A stretch of DNA of 64,000 bases, from assembly GCF_902459465.1 (NCBI RefSeq), contig NC_047078.1, positions 5,604,333-5,668,332 of the forward strand, read 5' to 3'. Below, one piece after another: positions 54,901-64,000 of the stretch. The position numbers and the translations under genes are program-made. Under the pieces are notes generated by a model. That model was given only the letters and a program-made list of their open reading frames with translations. It was not told the origin of the DNA and ran no database searches. Source of the DNA: Asterias rubens (taxonomy: Eukaryota; Echinodermata; Asteroidea; Forcipulatida; Asteriidae). Every line of letters starts with the position of its first letter. Position 1 is the stretch's first letter.

Positions 54901-57900
54901 CAATGGCATGTGACGGGATACTGGGGTACTCTCCCCCAATCTCCCTAGTGTCGAGAGTGCTGGCAATGATAGAGCGCAAAAACTGCAAGATTCTGCTCAT
55001 TGTGCTCTTTTGGCCCCGCCAATCCTGGTTCACCAGGGATGTCAGACTTCTCGTCAGGCCTTGAATACTCTCTTTACAGGCACACCAGTTTTCCTCTGCA
55101 AGGGGCACTTCTGCTTAGGGTATTTTAAGTTTGTATCATCGGAATCAAGCGGAGTGCACCACAGCATGGGGCACCACATCATCTTAGATTTTAGATGAAG
55201 TTATTGACTAATTGCTTGCCATTTTTTATTTCCTTACTCTGTTATAGCTTTCCTCGTTGGCCCACAAATGATGACTCGCTCCTTTTTGAAGACGGACAAT
55301 GCAAGAACACCATACGCAATCACAGAGCTGCACACCACAGAACAGAACCACACAACAGGAGGTTAGACTAACAAAATATTCTGCCATTATGGAGTTCAGT
55401 ATTAAGTAAGCTTGGGCGATATCACGATATTATCGAATATCGCGATATTAATTTGGAAACGATTTCGATATCGGATGGATTTGGTTTTAATCGAAATATC
55501 GATAATCGCGATATCGATTAAATATCGTGATGTACCCCATAGGTTTGGAGTAAAACCAGAAAAATAGATCATTAGAACACCTCTCTTATGCCATGACTGT
55601 CTCTTCTACAACTTTCACTTGGAGTTTGAAGACTGATGATGTCAAATTTAATTAATCGCGATTATATCGAATATCGCGATATATTGTCGGCGATATATCA
55701 TGAATAAAATAAATCGATATCACCCAAGCTTAGTATTAAATTTCAGGGCAGCGGAGGGGCTGGGGCCAACTGCAAAATGTGTCAATCACTTCTGCTGTTT
55801 TTTTTTTTTTTTAATTACCCTTAAAGACACTGGACCATATTGGTAATTGTCAAAGACCAGTCTTCGCACTTGCTGTATCTCAACATATGCATGAAATAAA
55901 CCTGTGAAAATTTGAGCTCAATCGGTCATCGAAGTTGCGAGATAATAATGAAAGAAAAAACAACCTTGTAACACGAAGTTGTGTGCTTTCTGATGCTTGA
56001 TTTCGAGACCTCAAATTCTAAATCTGAGGTCTCAAAATCAAATTCGTGGAAAATCACTTCTTTCTCAGCAACGTTACTTCAGAGGGAGCCGTTTCTCATA
56101 ATGTTTTATACTATCAACCTCTCCCCATTACTCGTTACCAAGTAAGGTTTATGCTAATAATTATTTTGAGTAATTACAAATAGCCTTTAAACATCACTCT
56201 TTCACAGTGATTTCTGGGTTGTTTAACTCAGGTTGACAAGTAGTGTGGGATGGCAGATTAGTCTATATGGACCCATTATAATGTGCGCATAAATTCTACT
56301 GTGTGCACAAAAAAATTAATCTTTTGAGTTTGAATACATGTAATCTTCATGTGTGGACATTTTCAGAATGCTATAATCTTTAGTGTGTGGGTCCAGGGAA
56401 CATCTATTCATCTGTTGAGACCATTAGAGAATGTGCCCCACAATTACAGTTATTTACCTGTAACACAATCTGCCTTCTGATTACGCCCAGTGGGCTGCTC
56501 GGAGGGTTAAACACAATACTTGTTACTGGGGAAGTTAGGAAATCGGCTGGGACTACTACTTTCGCTGATAGGATCCAGTTGGCTGCTCGGAGGGTGGGCT
56601 GCTCGGAGGGTTAAACACAATACTTGTTACTGTAGAAGGTAGGAAATCGGCTGGGACTACTACTTTCGCTGATAGGATCCAGTTGGCTGCTCGGAGGGTG
56701 GGCTGCTCGGAGGGTTAAACACCATACTTGTTACTGCGGAAGGTAGGAAATCGGCTGGGACTACTACTTTCGCTGATAGGATCGAGGGGACTTTTACTTT
56801 TAACTACCGCGGAGTGAGTTCTTAATTTGTCTCATGAATTGGTCGTAATAATTTGTTTCCTTACTGTTTCAGGTCAGTCAACGGGTATGATGGCATCAAC
56901 TCATTGGAATGTTGAGCATGCAGTAACCCTGGCCCTAACAGCAGCTATCCCTACTGCGTTCATTACCCAACATCCTCTTGTTGACTACGTCCTGGCTGGA
57001 TGCATGACTCTTCATGGACATTGGTCAGTTTCATTCAATTGTCTCAATTTGCTTATTTCACTTCTATGGTGGTTGGGCACCATACCAAATCAATTATTGT
57101 GTTTGTAACTTTGTCCAGTTGGGCATGAACCTTGCGCATCCATGCAACACCGAGGGAAAAATGTGGTGTTTAAAGGCGGTGGACACTATTGGTAATGAAT
57201 CAAAATAATTATTATCATAAAACCTTTCTCGACTATGAGTAATGGGGAGAGGTTGATAGTATAATACATTGTGAGAAACGGCTCCCTCTTAGGCGCCTTG
57301 TCAAAACCTCCCAAGCGTTCCTCCGCTGACAGTCCGCGGACTGGACAGCAAATATCGCTGTTGCTAAGGACCTCAGACAGTCGGCGGAAGAACGGCCATG
57401 TGCGTTGAAGCGCAGCAAAGTTAATGAGCTATCCATGCCGGGCGCTATTGTTAGTATAACAATAAGTCTCATGAATAAACAGGTTGTGTTTTCAGGTCAT
57501 GAATATCAGCGGCTTGGACGCGGAACGGCCGTTCTTGCCCAGAACAATACATTTTCAACTCATGAATACCATCGTTCTGGAAGTGGACAGGCCGCACCAC
57601 TAGATAATTACACCATAAATGTTGGATACGCCTGCCAACTGTGCTGCACCTAAATGTATCCCGAGCCCTAAATGTAGCCTCCATTTTAGGTGCCGCACAG
57701 CCGACCCCCAGCGCATAAGATAATCGCGCACTTCATAAACCAGGGAACGATTTCGCCTGTATCGAATCGCAATTTGCGATGCAATTTGGATGATCTGATT
57801 TGCAACTCTAAAAAGTGCATCGCAAATGTTGCGATCCAACTTGCGATGCATATTTTTTGCAACATTTATGCTTGATACAAAAATATTGATTTTTTCTTTG

Positions 57901-60515
57901 AAACCATTCACATTTTAATTAATTTTCCCGCAAGAAAAACGATGCTGAATTGATAAGAAATCACCGCCGATGACTATTGTTTTCTTCCAGGATGTTGAAT
58001 ACTTTTACACATCGCTCTGGCAGTAGGGCAAAATCGACCAATGAAAAAATTTGTAACGCGCTATATGGAAATTCAACAGCCAATAGAAACACGTGTCTCT
58101 GAGACTGTGGCTTTCTCCTCCTCAGACATTGGCGAACCATATTATTGCTAAAATTATGATTGGTATAATTAAAGGCAATTTTCAGTTATGCTACTAATTG
58201 TATCAAACACGTCCCGTTTTCCCCTATGACAAATATATCATTGCCATGTTCCAAGATATTCCAGACAATAAACACTACCATAAATTTCCATCTTCCCTTA
58301 TTAAAAAACAAATTCCCAAATTTATCGCATCCCGTCCCCTGTCACTGCTACTTAGATGCCCACTTGGAACGGAGCTTGCACGTAGCCTGAAATTTTTGTC
58401 AGTCGAAGCCGGGAATAAAGGAAACCATTTCTAGAATTCAAATGTTTTGGGCATGTAGGTCAAACCAAGATTGGAGGAAATGGCTTTTTACACATCCACC
58501 CTTGCTTTTCAATAAGCAAAGGTAAAACCATTGTTAACCACCTGCGTTCCTCCGCGGTTCCGCCGATCAGCTAATAAGCTGGACCTCACAATGGCCAACC
58601 GGTCGCTCCGCGGAGCCGCTGGAATATTCATGTTTATTGACATGTAAATGACCTGCCCGGTTGCTACAGGTTCTTTTGTTTCAAAAATCCGCTGACTCCC
58701 GCAGAATGCACGCTGAATGAAACGGCTTGGAGGTTTTGACAAGGTGCCTTTAGTGACGTAGTTTACGAGAAAGAAGTAATTTTCCACGAATCTGATTTCG
58801 AGACCTCAGATTTAGAATTTGAGGTCTCGATATCAAGCATCTGAAAGCACACAACTTCATGTGACCATGGTGCGACAAGGGTGTTTTTTTCTTTCATTAT
58901 TATCTCGCAACATCGACGACAGATTGAACTCAAACTTTCACAGGTTTGTTATTCTATGCATATGTTGATATACACCAACTGTGAGTGTCCAGTGTCTTTA
59001 AAGGAAACCTGAGGGAGTATACCGCTGTGCCTAAAAGCTCAGTTGGTAGAGCATCTGCCCGGAGTGTCGGGTCTTTGGTTCAAATCCCAATGAGGACCAT
59101 TCAATTTTTCTCTCATCCCATGTTTGATTATATTTCACTTCTAATGTCACCAAATCAAAAGCACTGAATACTCAGTATTTTTCCTGAGTTCTGCTAAAAA
59201 CAAATCAGCAGCCAAATCTTTGGTAATTGCCAAAGAGCAGTATTCTCACTCGCTGTATCCCAACATAAAATAACAAATTTGGGGAAATTTTGGTGCAGTT
59301 ACGCATCAAAGTTGCGAGAGAATAATGAAAGAAAACACACCCTTGTTGCATTACTTTGTGTGCTTTAAGATGCATAATAAAAGGCTTCAGCTGAAGTCTT
59401 TTATTATTTGAGTGAGAAATGACCTCTTTCTCAAAAACTGTGTTACTTCAGAGGGAGCCGTTTTTCACAATGTTTTATCTTATCAACAGCTCTCAATTTC
59501 TAGGTACCAAGTAAGTTTTTGTGCTAACAACTGTTTTAAGTAGTTTTCAGTGCCTTTAACGGCACTTGACAGGGGTTGGTAACTGTGAACTCTCACTTGG
59601 TGTATCCCAACACTGCATTTAACCCATAAAAAAATGTTAAAGACACTATTGGTAACGACTCAAAATAATTATTATCATAAGAACTTACTTGGTAACTAGT
59701 AATGGGGAGCGGTTGATAGTATACAAATATTGACTGCTTCGAGTGTTATGGTTAAAACTACGACTCCCGAGGTGATCCCCAGAGTGTTCCATTTTACCGA
59801 GGTGCAGCCGGGGGAAAATGGAATGGTCCGGGGATCAACGAGGGAGTCGTAGTTTTAACCATAGCACGAGTTAAAGCAGTCGATATTTGTTTTATAACAC
59901 CCCACCAGACTATTTATCATCTTCGTACACGTAACGTTCGTACGCGCCTTTCAGATACACAGATGCACAACTGATTGGGTTTGAGGTGAGTAAAAAGACG
60001 TCTGGGTACTGTACCCCGTGTGATAGTCGTGAGACTATCACACGGCAAACGATGCACTATCACACGGCTGCCGTCTAGCAAAACTAATACATATCAAGTG
60101 ACGCGCTCTAAACCAATGAAAAGGCAGAATATTGGTAAGGGGTGTTATAATATAAAATATTGTGAGAAACGGCTCCCTCTGAAGAATATCGCAACTTTGA
60201 TGACCAATTGAGCTCAAATTTTCACAGGTTTGTCTTTTAATGCATCTATATGTTGAGATACACCAAGTGAGAAGACAACTCTTTGACAATTACCAATAGT
60301 GTCCAGTGTCTTTATTGAATGATAGTAATGATCTTGTTATTTTTTATTATAGGGGAATGGAAGCAATCTTCGCTGACTACATCCCTGGCAAGACTCTCCC
60401 CAAAGTAGCCCACAGCTGCCTCTTGGGCGTCTCCGCTCTCACATTCGCTGGACTGTGCTACTTCAATTACAATGATGTCGGAATCACCAAGGCTATCATG
60501 ATGCTATGGTCGTAA
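51916..60515 (+). CDS. SDHD: Succinate dehydrogenase cytochrome b small subunit, mitochondrial (four exons)
   Basis: SDHD is a membrane anchor of complex II. With SDHC it binds heme b and ubiquinone in the inner mitochondrial membrane. Exons are 51916-51946, 55248-55361, 56873-57023 and 60353-60515, all GT-AG, giving 152 residues (human 159). The N-terminus (MAALRILRSRAFLVGPQMMT) is a basic, Asp/Glu-free presequence. THWNVEHAV starts the mature core, and three membrane segments follow. VDYVLAGCMTLHGHWG contains the conserved Asp86 (human Asp92) and the heme ligand His96 (human His102). ADY at 106-108 holds the quinone-site Tyr108 (human Tyr114). LLGVSALTFAGLCYFNYNDV and GITKAIMMLW are almost identical to vertebrate SDHD. 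An AATAAA lies at 60536. Introns 1-3 hold many transposon remnants. Confidence 0.96.
52210..52240. repeat. Perfect 15-bp palindrome with 1-nt loop (SDHD intron 1)
   Basis: ACAATTTGGATGGAA at 52210-52224 and TTCCATCCAAATTGT at 52226-52240 are exact complements around a single G. Confidence 0.85.
52961..53180 (+). mobile_element. Possible hAT-like end fragment (SDHD intron 1)
   Basis: TAGGCCTGGGCGAATTATTC resembles hAT non-autonomous ends, and the following sequence repeats ACCGGATA and GAATATCCG motifs. Another CGAATATCCGGTTAATTTC lies at about 53483. No matching right terminus was found, so this is tentative. Confidence 0.35.
54270..54410 (+). repeat. SINE-like repeat fragment (SDHD intron 1)
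   Basis: CCACCTCTCTAAGACC, TTTTAATCCATCCGGGGCAC, CCTCCTAAAACTAAAAATTC and TTGTCTTCTCTCCATTGGGT match the middle and 3' part of the repeats at 42466 and 47265. Confidence 0.45.
54828..55180 (+). pseudogene. DIRS-like retroelement remnant (SDHD intron 1)
   Basis: The open frame reads DPWALHKDALSMACDGILGY, then SPPISLVSRVLAMIERKNCK, then ILLIVLFWPRQSWF. The motif of a proline-rich turn, a basic 'RVL..I' helix, and 'LLIxPxWPxxxWF' is the RNase H to tyrosine-recombinase linker of DIRS-type elements. No other domain remains. Confidence 0.55.
55407..55732. mobile_element. hAT-like MITE with 8-bp target duplication (SDHD intron 2)
   Basis: TAAGCTTGGGCGATATCACG at the left is matched by CGATATCACCCAAGCTTA at the right. 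The flanks GTATTAAG (55399-55406) and GTATTAAA (55733-55740) are an 8-bp target duplication with one mismatch, as hAT transposases make. The interior is rich in ATCGCGATAT palindromes. Confidence 0.85.
55821..56190 (+). mobile_element. MITE family A, copy 15 (SDHD intron 2)
   Basis: It begins TTAAAGACACTGGACCATAT; the right end is shortened (TACAAATAGCCTTTAA). TTAA at both ends. Confidence 0.8.
56390..56825 (+). repeat. Family H-related minisatellite, three units of about 104 bp (SDHD intron 2)
   Basis: GGGCTGCTCGGAGGGTTAAA, CACAATACTTGTTACTG, AGGTAGGAAATCGGCTGGGA, CTACTACTTTCGCTGATAGG and ATCCAGTTGGCTGCTCGGAG repeat three times from about 56489 to 56800. The right flank, ACTACCGCGGAGTGAGTTCTT, is shared with the long form of family H. 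It ends 47 bases before SDHD exon 3. Confidence 0.8.
57170..59001 (-). mobile_element. MITE family A, copy 16, split by a nested transposon (SDHD intron 3)
   Basis: The left part (57170-57290) reads TTAAAGGCGGTGGACACTAT to CGGCTCCCTCTT. The right part (58752-59001) resumes at GTGACGTAGTTTACGAGAA and ends GTGTCCAGTGTCTTTAA. The two parts are contiguous in intact copies, so the intervening 1.46 kb inserted later. Confidence 0.85.
57292..58748. mobile_element. Nested non-autonomous DNA transposon, PIF/Harbinger-like
   Basis: GGCGCCTTGTCAAAACCTCC and GGAGGTTTTGACAAGGTGCC are terminal inverted repeats, each flanked by TTA in the interrupted MITE. A 3-bp TWA target duplication suggests PIF/Harbinger. 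Internal GC-rich inverted pieces (CGTTCCTCCGCNG) occur near both ends. The open frame at 58198-58434 has no recognised transposase motif. Confidence 0.7.
59025..59212 (+). repeat. tRNA-derived SINE, copy 4 (SDHD intron 3)
   Basis: TGCCTAAAAGCTCAGTTGGT, then AGAGCATCTG (A box), and GGTTCAAATCCCAATGA (B box) give a tRNA-like head. The tail ACTGAATACTCAGTATTTTT, CCTGAGTTCTGC matches the tails at 40155 and 40413. It is not a functional tRNA because the acceptor arms do not pair. Confidence 0.65.
59217..59559 (+). mobile_element. MITE family A, diverged copy 17 (SDHD intron 3)
   Basis: It runs from TTTGGTAATTGCCAAAGAGC to TTTTCAGTGCCTTTAA, with an AAAGGCTTCAGCTGAAGTC palindrome in the centre. Confidence 0.7.
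59637..60315 (-). mobile_element. MITE family A, copy 18, split by an inserted foldback (SDHD intron 3)
   Basis: The left part 59637-59723 (TTAAAGACACTATTGGTAAC to GTTGATAGTATA) and the right part 60151-60315 (AAAATATTGTGAGAAACGGC to GTGTCCAGTGTCTTTA) are separated by 427 bases of different sequence. The element ends 38 bases before SDHD exon 4. Confidence 0.8.
59724..60150. mobile_element. Inserted double-foldback element
   Basis: 59724-59889 is a hairpin with about 70-bp arms (CAAATATTGACTGCTT, ATGGTTAAAACTACGACTCC and their complements). 59890-60150 has ATAACACCCCACC and GGTAAGGGGTGTTAT as inverted ends. TATA borders on both sides could be a target duplication. Confidence 0.6.
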
Positions 60516-60535
60516 GAAATCCACTACCCTCAAGA

Positions 60536-60541
60536 AATAAA
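60536..60541 (+). terminator. SDHD: Candidate SDHD polyadenylation signal
   Basis: AATAAA lies 21 bases after the stop codon. It would give an unusually short 3' UTR. A second hexamer occurs near 60677 (GCAATAAAATTC) inside a small MITE. Confidence 0.35.
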
Positions 60542-60621
60542 TCAACTGGACTCATGACAGGTTATACTCAAGCCAAAGTACATGTAGCAAGCGTTACTTG
60601 TCCTTTACTTTTTATGTTTTA

Positions 60622-60713
60622 AGCCCGGTTCATGCAATAATCGGTACGCCCTCAGGCTCCATTTTCAATTGTAACGCAATAAAATTCTTGCAGTAAGTAA
60701 GAACCAGGCTTAA
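60622..60713. mobile_element. Short MITE, relative of 36757-36901
   Basis: TAAGCCCGGTTCATGC at the left and AGTAAGAACCAGGCTTA at the right are inverted repeats. 92 bp, non-coding, just 3' of SDHD. Confidence 0.6.
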
Positions 60714-61010
60714 GTCCCTTTGTTCTTCAAGAAGTTCCCATCATTTAATTAAAAAAGCTAATAGAGCTACTTTAGCAGAGAGCATTGCTTAACAAAATGC
60801 TGCTCAGCAAAAAATAAGCAGAAAGCCAGTCACAGATTGTATATGTTTGTGACATGATATTTTGGCTGATAACCTTTTTCTGGTTAAGGCTTAGTTTTGT
60901 TACTTGAGCAGCTCTTTGATGACACACTTTCAAAGGAATTTATTTTCTTAACTTGTGTTTTTTTGTACTTAAATCAGGCTTAAGTCAAATGAATGTTGAA
61001 TGAGAACTCT

Positions 61011-61258
61011 GGGTGTGTTCGATTAGCTTCCCTGGGTCGACACTGATCTGCCCCCGGTACGTTCGAATAGCTTTGAGGTCATTCCAGGGGCTCACCCGAG
61101 TCAGCCCCAATTGCCCTGCTTGTGGAATGGTCACTTGGGGCTGGTCGAGGTGCACGGCGTCCCAAGAGAGGGTGAGTGATCATTCGGTTAGCTCTTGTAA
61201 GGGGCTCACCCGAATGAGCACCGCGGGGTCAACACAGGGAAGCTAATCAAACGCACCC
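61011..61258. mobile_element. GC-rich MITE with GGGTGTGTTCGATTAGC termini
   Basis: GGGTGTGTTCGATTAGCTTC and CCTGGGTCGAC are matched by GTCAACACAGGG and AAGCTAATCAAACGCACCC. Internal GGGGCTCACCCGA is repeated. Confidence 0.75.
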
Positions 61259-61269
61259 AATGTCATCAC

Positions 61270-61625
61270 TTAAAGGGAGGGTATACCTTTGGTAATTACT
61301 CAAACAATTAATGACTGTAAACACTTACATGTACTTTGTAGGAAGCACTGAAGGTTTTAACAATGTGTAACACTTTGAGGCACATTTCCCTTCTCTTTAA
61401 TGTGGTTTTAGAGAGAGGGATACAAAAACATTTCAAACTGAGAAATGTTTCTGAATGAAACATTTCTGAGATTCTGTATTCCAACATTGGATTATTCCTC
61501 CTTGTTGGACATAACCACTCCAATCTCTTGCAATATCTTCAAAACGCTACCACCTTTTGTATACATCTACATAGGATTAAAACAACCGAGCGAACTAAAA
61601 CACCAAAGGTATACTTAACCTTTAA
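61270..61625. mobile_element. MITE family E
   Basis: TTAAAGGGAGGGTATACCTT and AAGGTATACTTAACCTTTAA are inverted termini with TTAA borders. A central AACTGAGAAATGTTTCTGAA and AAACATTTCTGAGATT form a hairpin. Related central hairpins occur near 20135, 21660, 24830 and 42110. Confidence 0.65.
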
Positions 61626-62007
61626 AGATCAAAGTATGGGTACATAATGAACATATAAATTTAATTCAATAATTGGGGATATGTAAATGACAATATAAAG
61701 TTGTAAGATATTTAAAGAAATTGATTCTAATTTTAAAAAAGCACAGTCTTATGTTGCTGATAATGTTTTGTTTATTTTATTCGGAAAACAAATTAACTAT
61801 AACAAGAGAGAAAAAAAAATTGGTGATGGGAAGAATTATTTGCTCTAAACGAAAGTCAAATAAGTTCATTTATCATGGATCACCAACATGAATTTAAAAC
61901 TATTTGTAAATTGTTTTTTTTTTTTCTCTAATTTTTCACGCTTGAATTTTGCACACTTCTATCCTCGGTTCCATACAGAACATTTTCATACTAATTATTT
62001 TTGGTTT

Positions 62008-62165
62008 TTACCCATACACCGATGTGTGTTAGCACTGTATACTCAGTACTTTCCCGAGTCCTGTGAAAAAAATATCACAGTGAGTATACAGTGCTAACAC
62101 ACATCGGTGTATGGGTAAAAACAAAAACAAAAAAATATTCTTTATCCCCGATGCAAATTTAACAT
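62008..62165. repeat. SINE tail in inverted duplication
   Basis: TTTTTACCCATACACCGATG, TGTGTTAGCACTGTATACTC is followed after a short loop by its complement. This gives a hairpin of the SINE tail seen at 40155-40440, without the tRNA-like head. Confidence 0.7.
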
Positions 62166-63419
62166 CTATTATATTTCATACTAATTACTCTATTCATGAA
62201 TTCTCGATTCACTACTCAAGCAGAAGGGGGGTGTAAGGAGGATGGTTTATTGGTTAAAATGTTTTATTGCTTCTTCTTTGTATAGGTTTAGGTTTCAGGC
62301 CAGGAGTTTCATCTTCAAAGAGGGCAAGTCCATTTTAATTTTGCAAAGGGCACTTCCAATGCAAAGTATTTAGGTATATCGAAAAAAAAAATTTATGGGG
62401 CACCAAGGCCAAGACCTGGGGCAAGGACGGCCATGGCCTCTGTTTGATTCCTGGACTAGGTTGCTTTGCTATTTACTCTTTATTTTGTGGTAGCTGTTGT
62501 TGAAATGGCTTTTCAGTTTGGCTTAAAAACATATTTAATTTGGAATTTTATGAAATCAGAGGTTCGAGCAGACGCTGCTAGTATGGGTCAGAAATGATTG
62601 TAAACTTTATTGACAAAGTTTGTTCTTATTATAAAGCCAGCAGCCAAAAATTCTGCACTTATCAACAAAGATCCTCTTTCGCGCAAGTCTTCTGAACCTC
62701 TGACTTCATTGTAGTATGCTCCCCTGGTGGGACAATAGTTTGATTGCATGACGCTACTATTATATAACCCGGAACAAGGACAGGAACAAGACCAATTAAT
62801 TAAATCGTGTATTATTTTAATGAATCCTTTTTGCTGTTTGTCTCTTAAGTTACTGAAGTTAAACAAGTACATGCTGCAAAAAAAACACAATCCAGGAAGC
62901 TACCATAAAGGACATACATGTTCAATGTACATGAATGTACATGTATATATCATGAACTTATTGAGTCATAAATAGTCCGAGATTGGGAACAGTAACCATG
63001 GTAACTTTATTGTTGCCTAGTGATGATAAATAAAACCCATGACAAGTTAGATGACGCATTGTGCTGAAACTTTCATTGGAGTTTTTAGATCAATATCATA
63101 ATTCAATGAAAATAAATGTCATTTTAGATGCAGGTTGACTTCAAACATGTATTAAAAAACAAATCCTAGTTCAGGTACTAGTGTCAGGTACTAAAGTATT
63201 GAATGTGGTATGAAGGCCTATAATGTAAGCCGTTTATGTAAGCCTGATCCTTCTAAACTACCGACAAAGTTGTCTTGTATATAAATGTCGTACGCGTCTC
63301 TTTATTGTTAAAACGAGTTCTGTTTTATTTTATTTTAAATTCTAGTCTTATTTAGACGACCTCTGAACTTGATTGAAGACTAACTGCAGTAGGCTATCCA
63401 ATGAACTGTACCTAAAGAT
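62166..63419. other. Intergenic sequence, nothing recognised
   Basis: AT-rich sequence 3' of SDHD. No exon with a recognisable protein and no repeat shared with the rest of the window was seen. Confidence 0.4.
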
Positions 63420-63795
63420 TTAAAGGAACACGTTGCCTTGAATCGAACGGGTTGGTCTATAAAAAGTGTTTGAAACTGTTGGTTATGAAATGCATGTGGT
63501 TAGAAAGATGTTTTAAAAGTAGAATATAATGATCCACACAAGTATCACTCAAAATTGCACGGTTTTCCATTTTTGTCGCGAACTAACACGATCAGCCATT
63601 TATGGGAGTATAAATGGCCGACCGTGTTAGTCGACGAGGTAAAAAGAAAAAACACGCAATTTCAAGGCATATTTGTGTAGATAATTGTATTCTACCTTTA
63701 CAACATCTTTCTACCCATATGCATTTTATAACAAACGGTTACAGAACGCTTTTCAAAGACCAACTCGACAGATCCAAGGCAACGTGTTCCTTTAA
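63420..63795. mobile_element. Palindromic MITE family C, copy 5
   Basis: TTAAAGGAACACGTTGCCTT and AAGGCAACGTGTTCCTTTAA are exact inverted ends with TTAA. The central hairpin is shortened (CCATTTATGGGAGTATAAAT, GGCC). Confidence 0.85.
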
Positions 63796-64000
63796 CACTT
63801 GATCCAAATCTCACGAACTTGTTACCAAACTGCTAGTCCGTTTCGCAAACTTGACGACCAAGTATTTTGATTTAAGTTTGAATGATTGTACATGATGGCT
63901 CTGAGTAACGAACTTTTACAAAAATTGTGTCTTGGTTAAATGTCAAGTTAAACGTGCATTTGGCTACTCGTTCTAAGAGTTTGTTCCGTTCACCGGTAAA

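Noticed and set aside
58198..58434. A 78-codon open frame inside the nested Harbinger-like element
   Set aside because: No DDE or Myb-like motif is seen. I could not support a transposase call.

Overview
This is a repeat-rich metazoan (eukaryotic) window. The genes are split by GT-AG introns, there are no operons, and the sequence is AT-rich with very many short inverted-repeat elements. The repeat families (TTAA-flanked MITEs, palindromic MITEs, tRNA-derived SINEs, Penelope-, DIRS- and CR1/L2-like remnants) and the protein sequences suggest an echinoderm, most likely a sea star. That taxonomic call rests on recollection of the repeat style and not on a search.

Five protein-coding genes could be assembled exon by exon. 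(1) The first exon of prefoldin subunit 2 lies on the minus strand at 379-536 and runs off the left edge. (2) A complete six-exon TMEM192 (lysosomal/late endosomal membrane protein) lies on the plus strand at 840-9058. (3) A complete two-exon BTG/Tob (APRO) antiproliferative gene lies on the plus strand at 13064-14444. (4) A complete 19-exon, 648-residue gene lies on the minus strand at 35152-51618. It encodes an N-terminal sugar nucleotidyltransferase-like domain fused to a C-terminal GHMP kinase of glucuronokinase type. (5) A complete four-exon SDHD (membrane anchor of mitochondrial complex II) lies on the plus strand at 51916-60515. All reading frames close exactly across the proposed splice junctions.

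Layout: 537-839 is a 303-bp divergent promoter between PFDN2 and TMEM192. 9059-12600 holds TMEM192 3' sequence and repeats. 14445-35151 is about 20 kb with no convincing gene, only BTG 3' sequence, tandem arrays and transposon remnants. 51619-51915 is a 297-bp divergent promoter between the fusion gene and SDHD, with a perfect DR1 nuclear-receptor element. 60516-64000 is repeats only.

The most interesting item is the fusion gene. If both halves are active, one protein could phosphorylate free glucuronate (or a similar sugar) and then transfer a nucleotide to it. That would be a salvage route to UDP-glucuronate separate from the usual animal UDP-glucose dehydrogenase route. The gene also carries unusual intronic structure: two partial-exon tandem duplications that copy a splice site, two MITEs inserted against splice donors, and a 22-bp minisatellite of paired forkhead-like sites.
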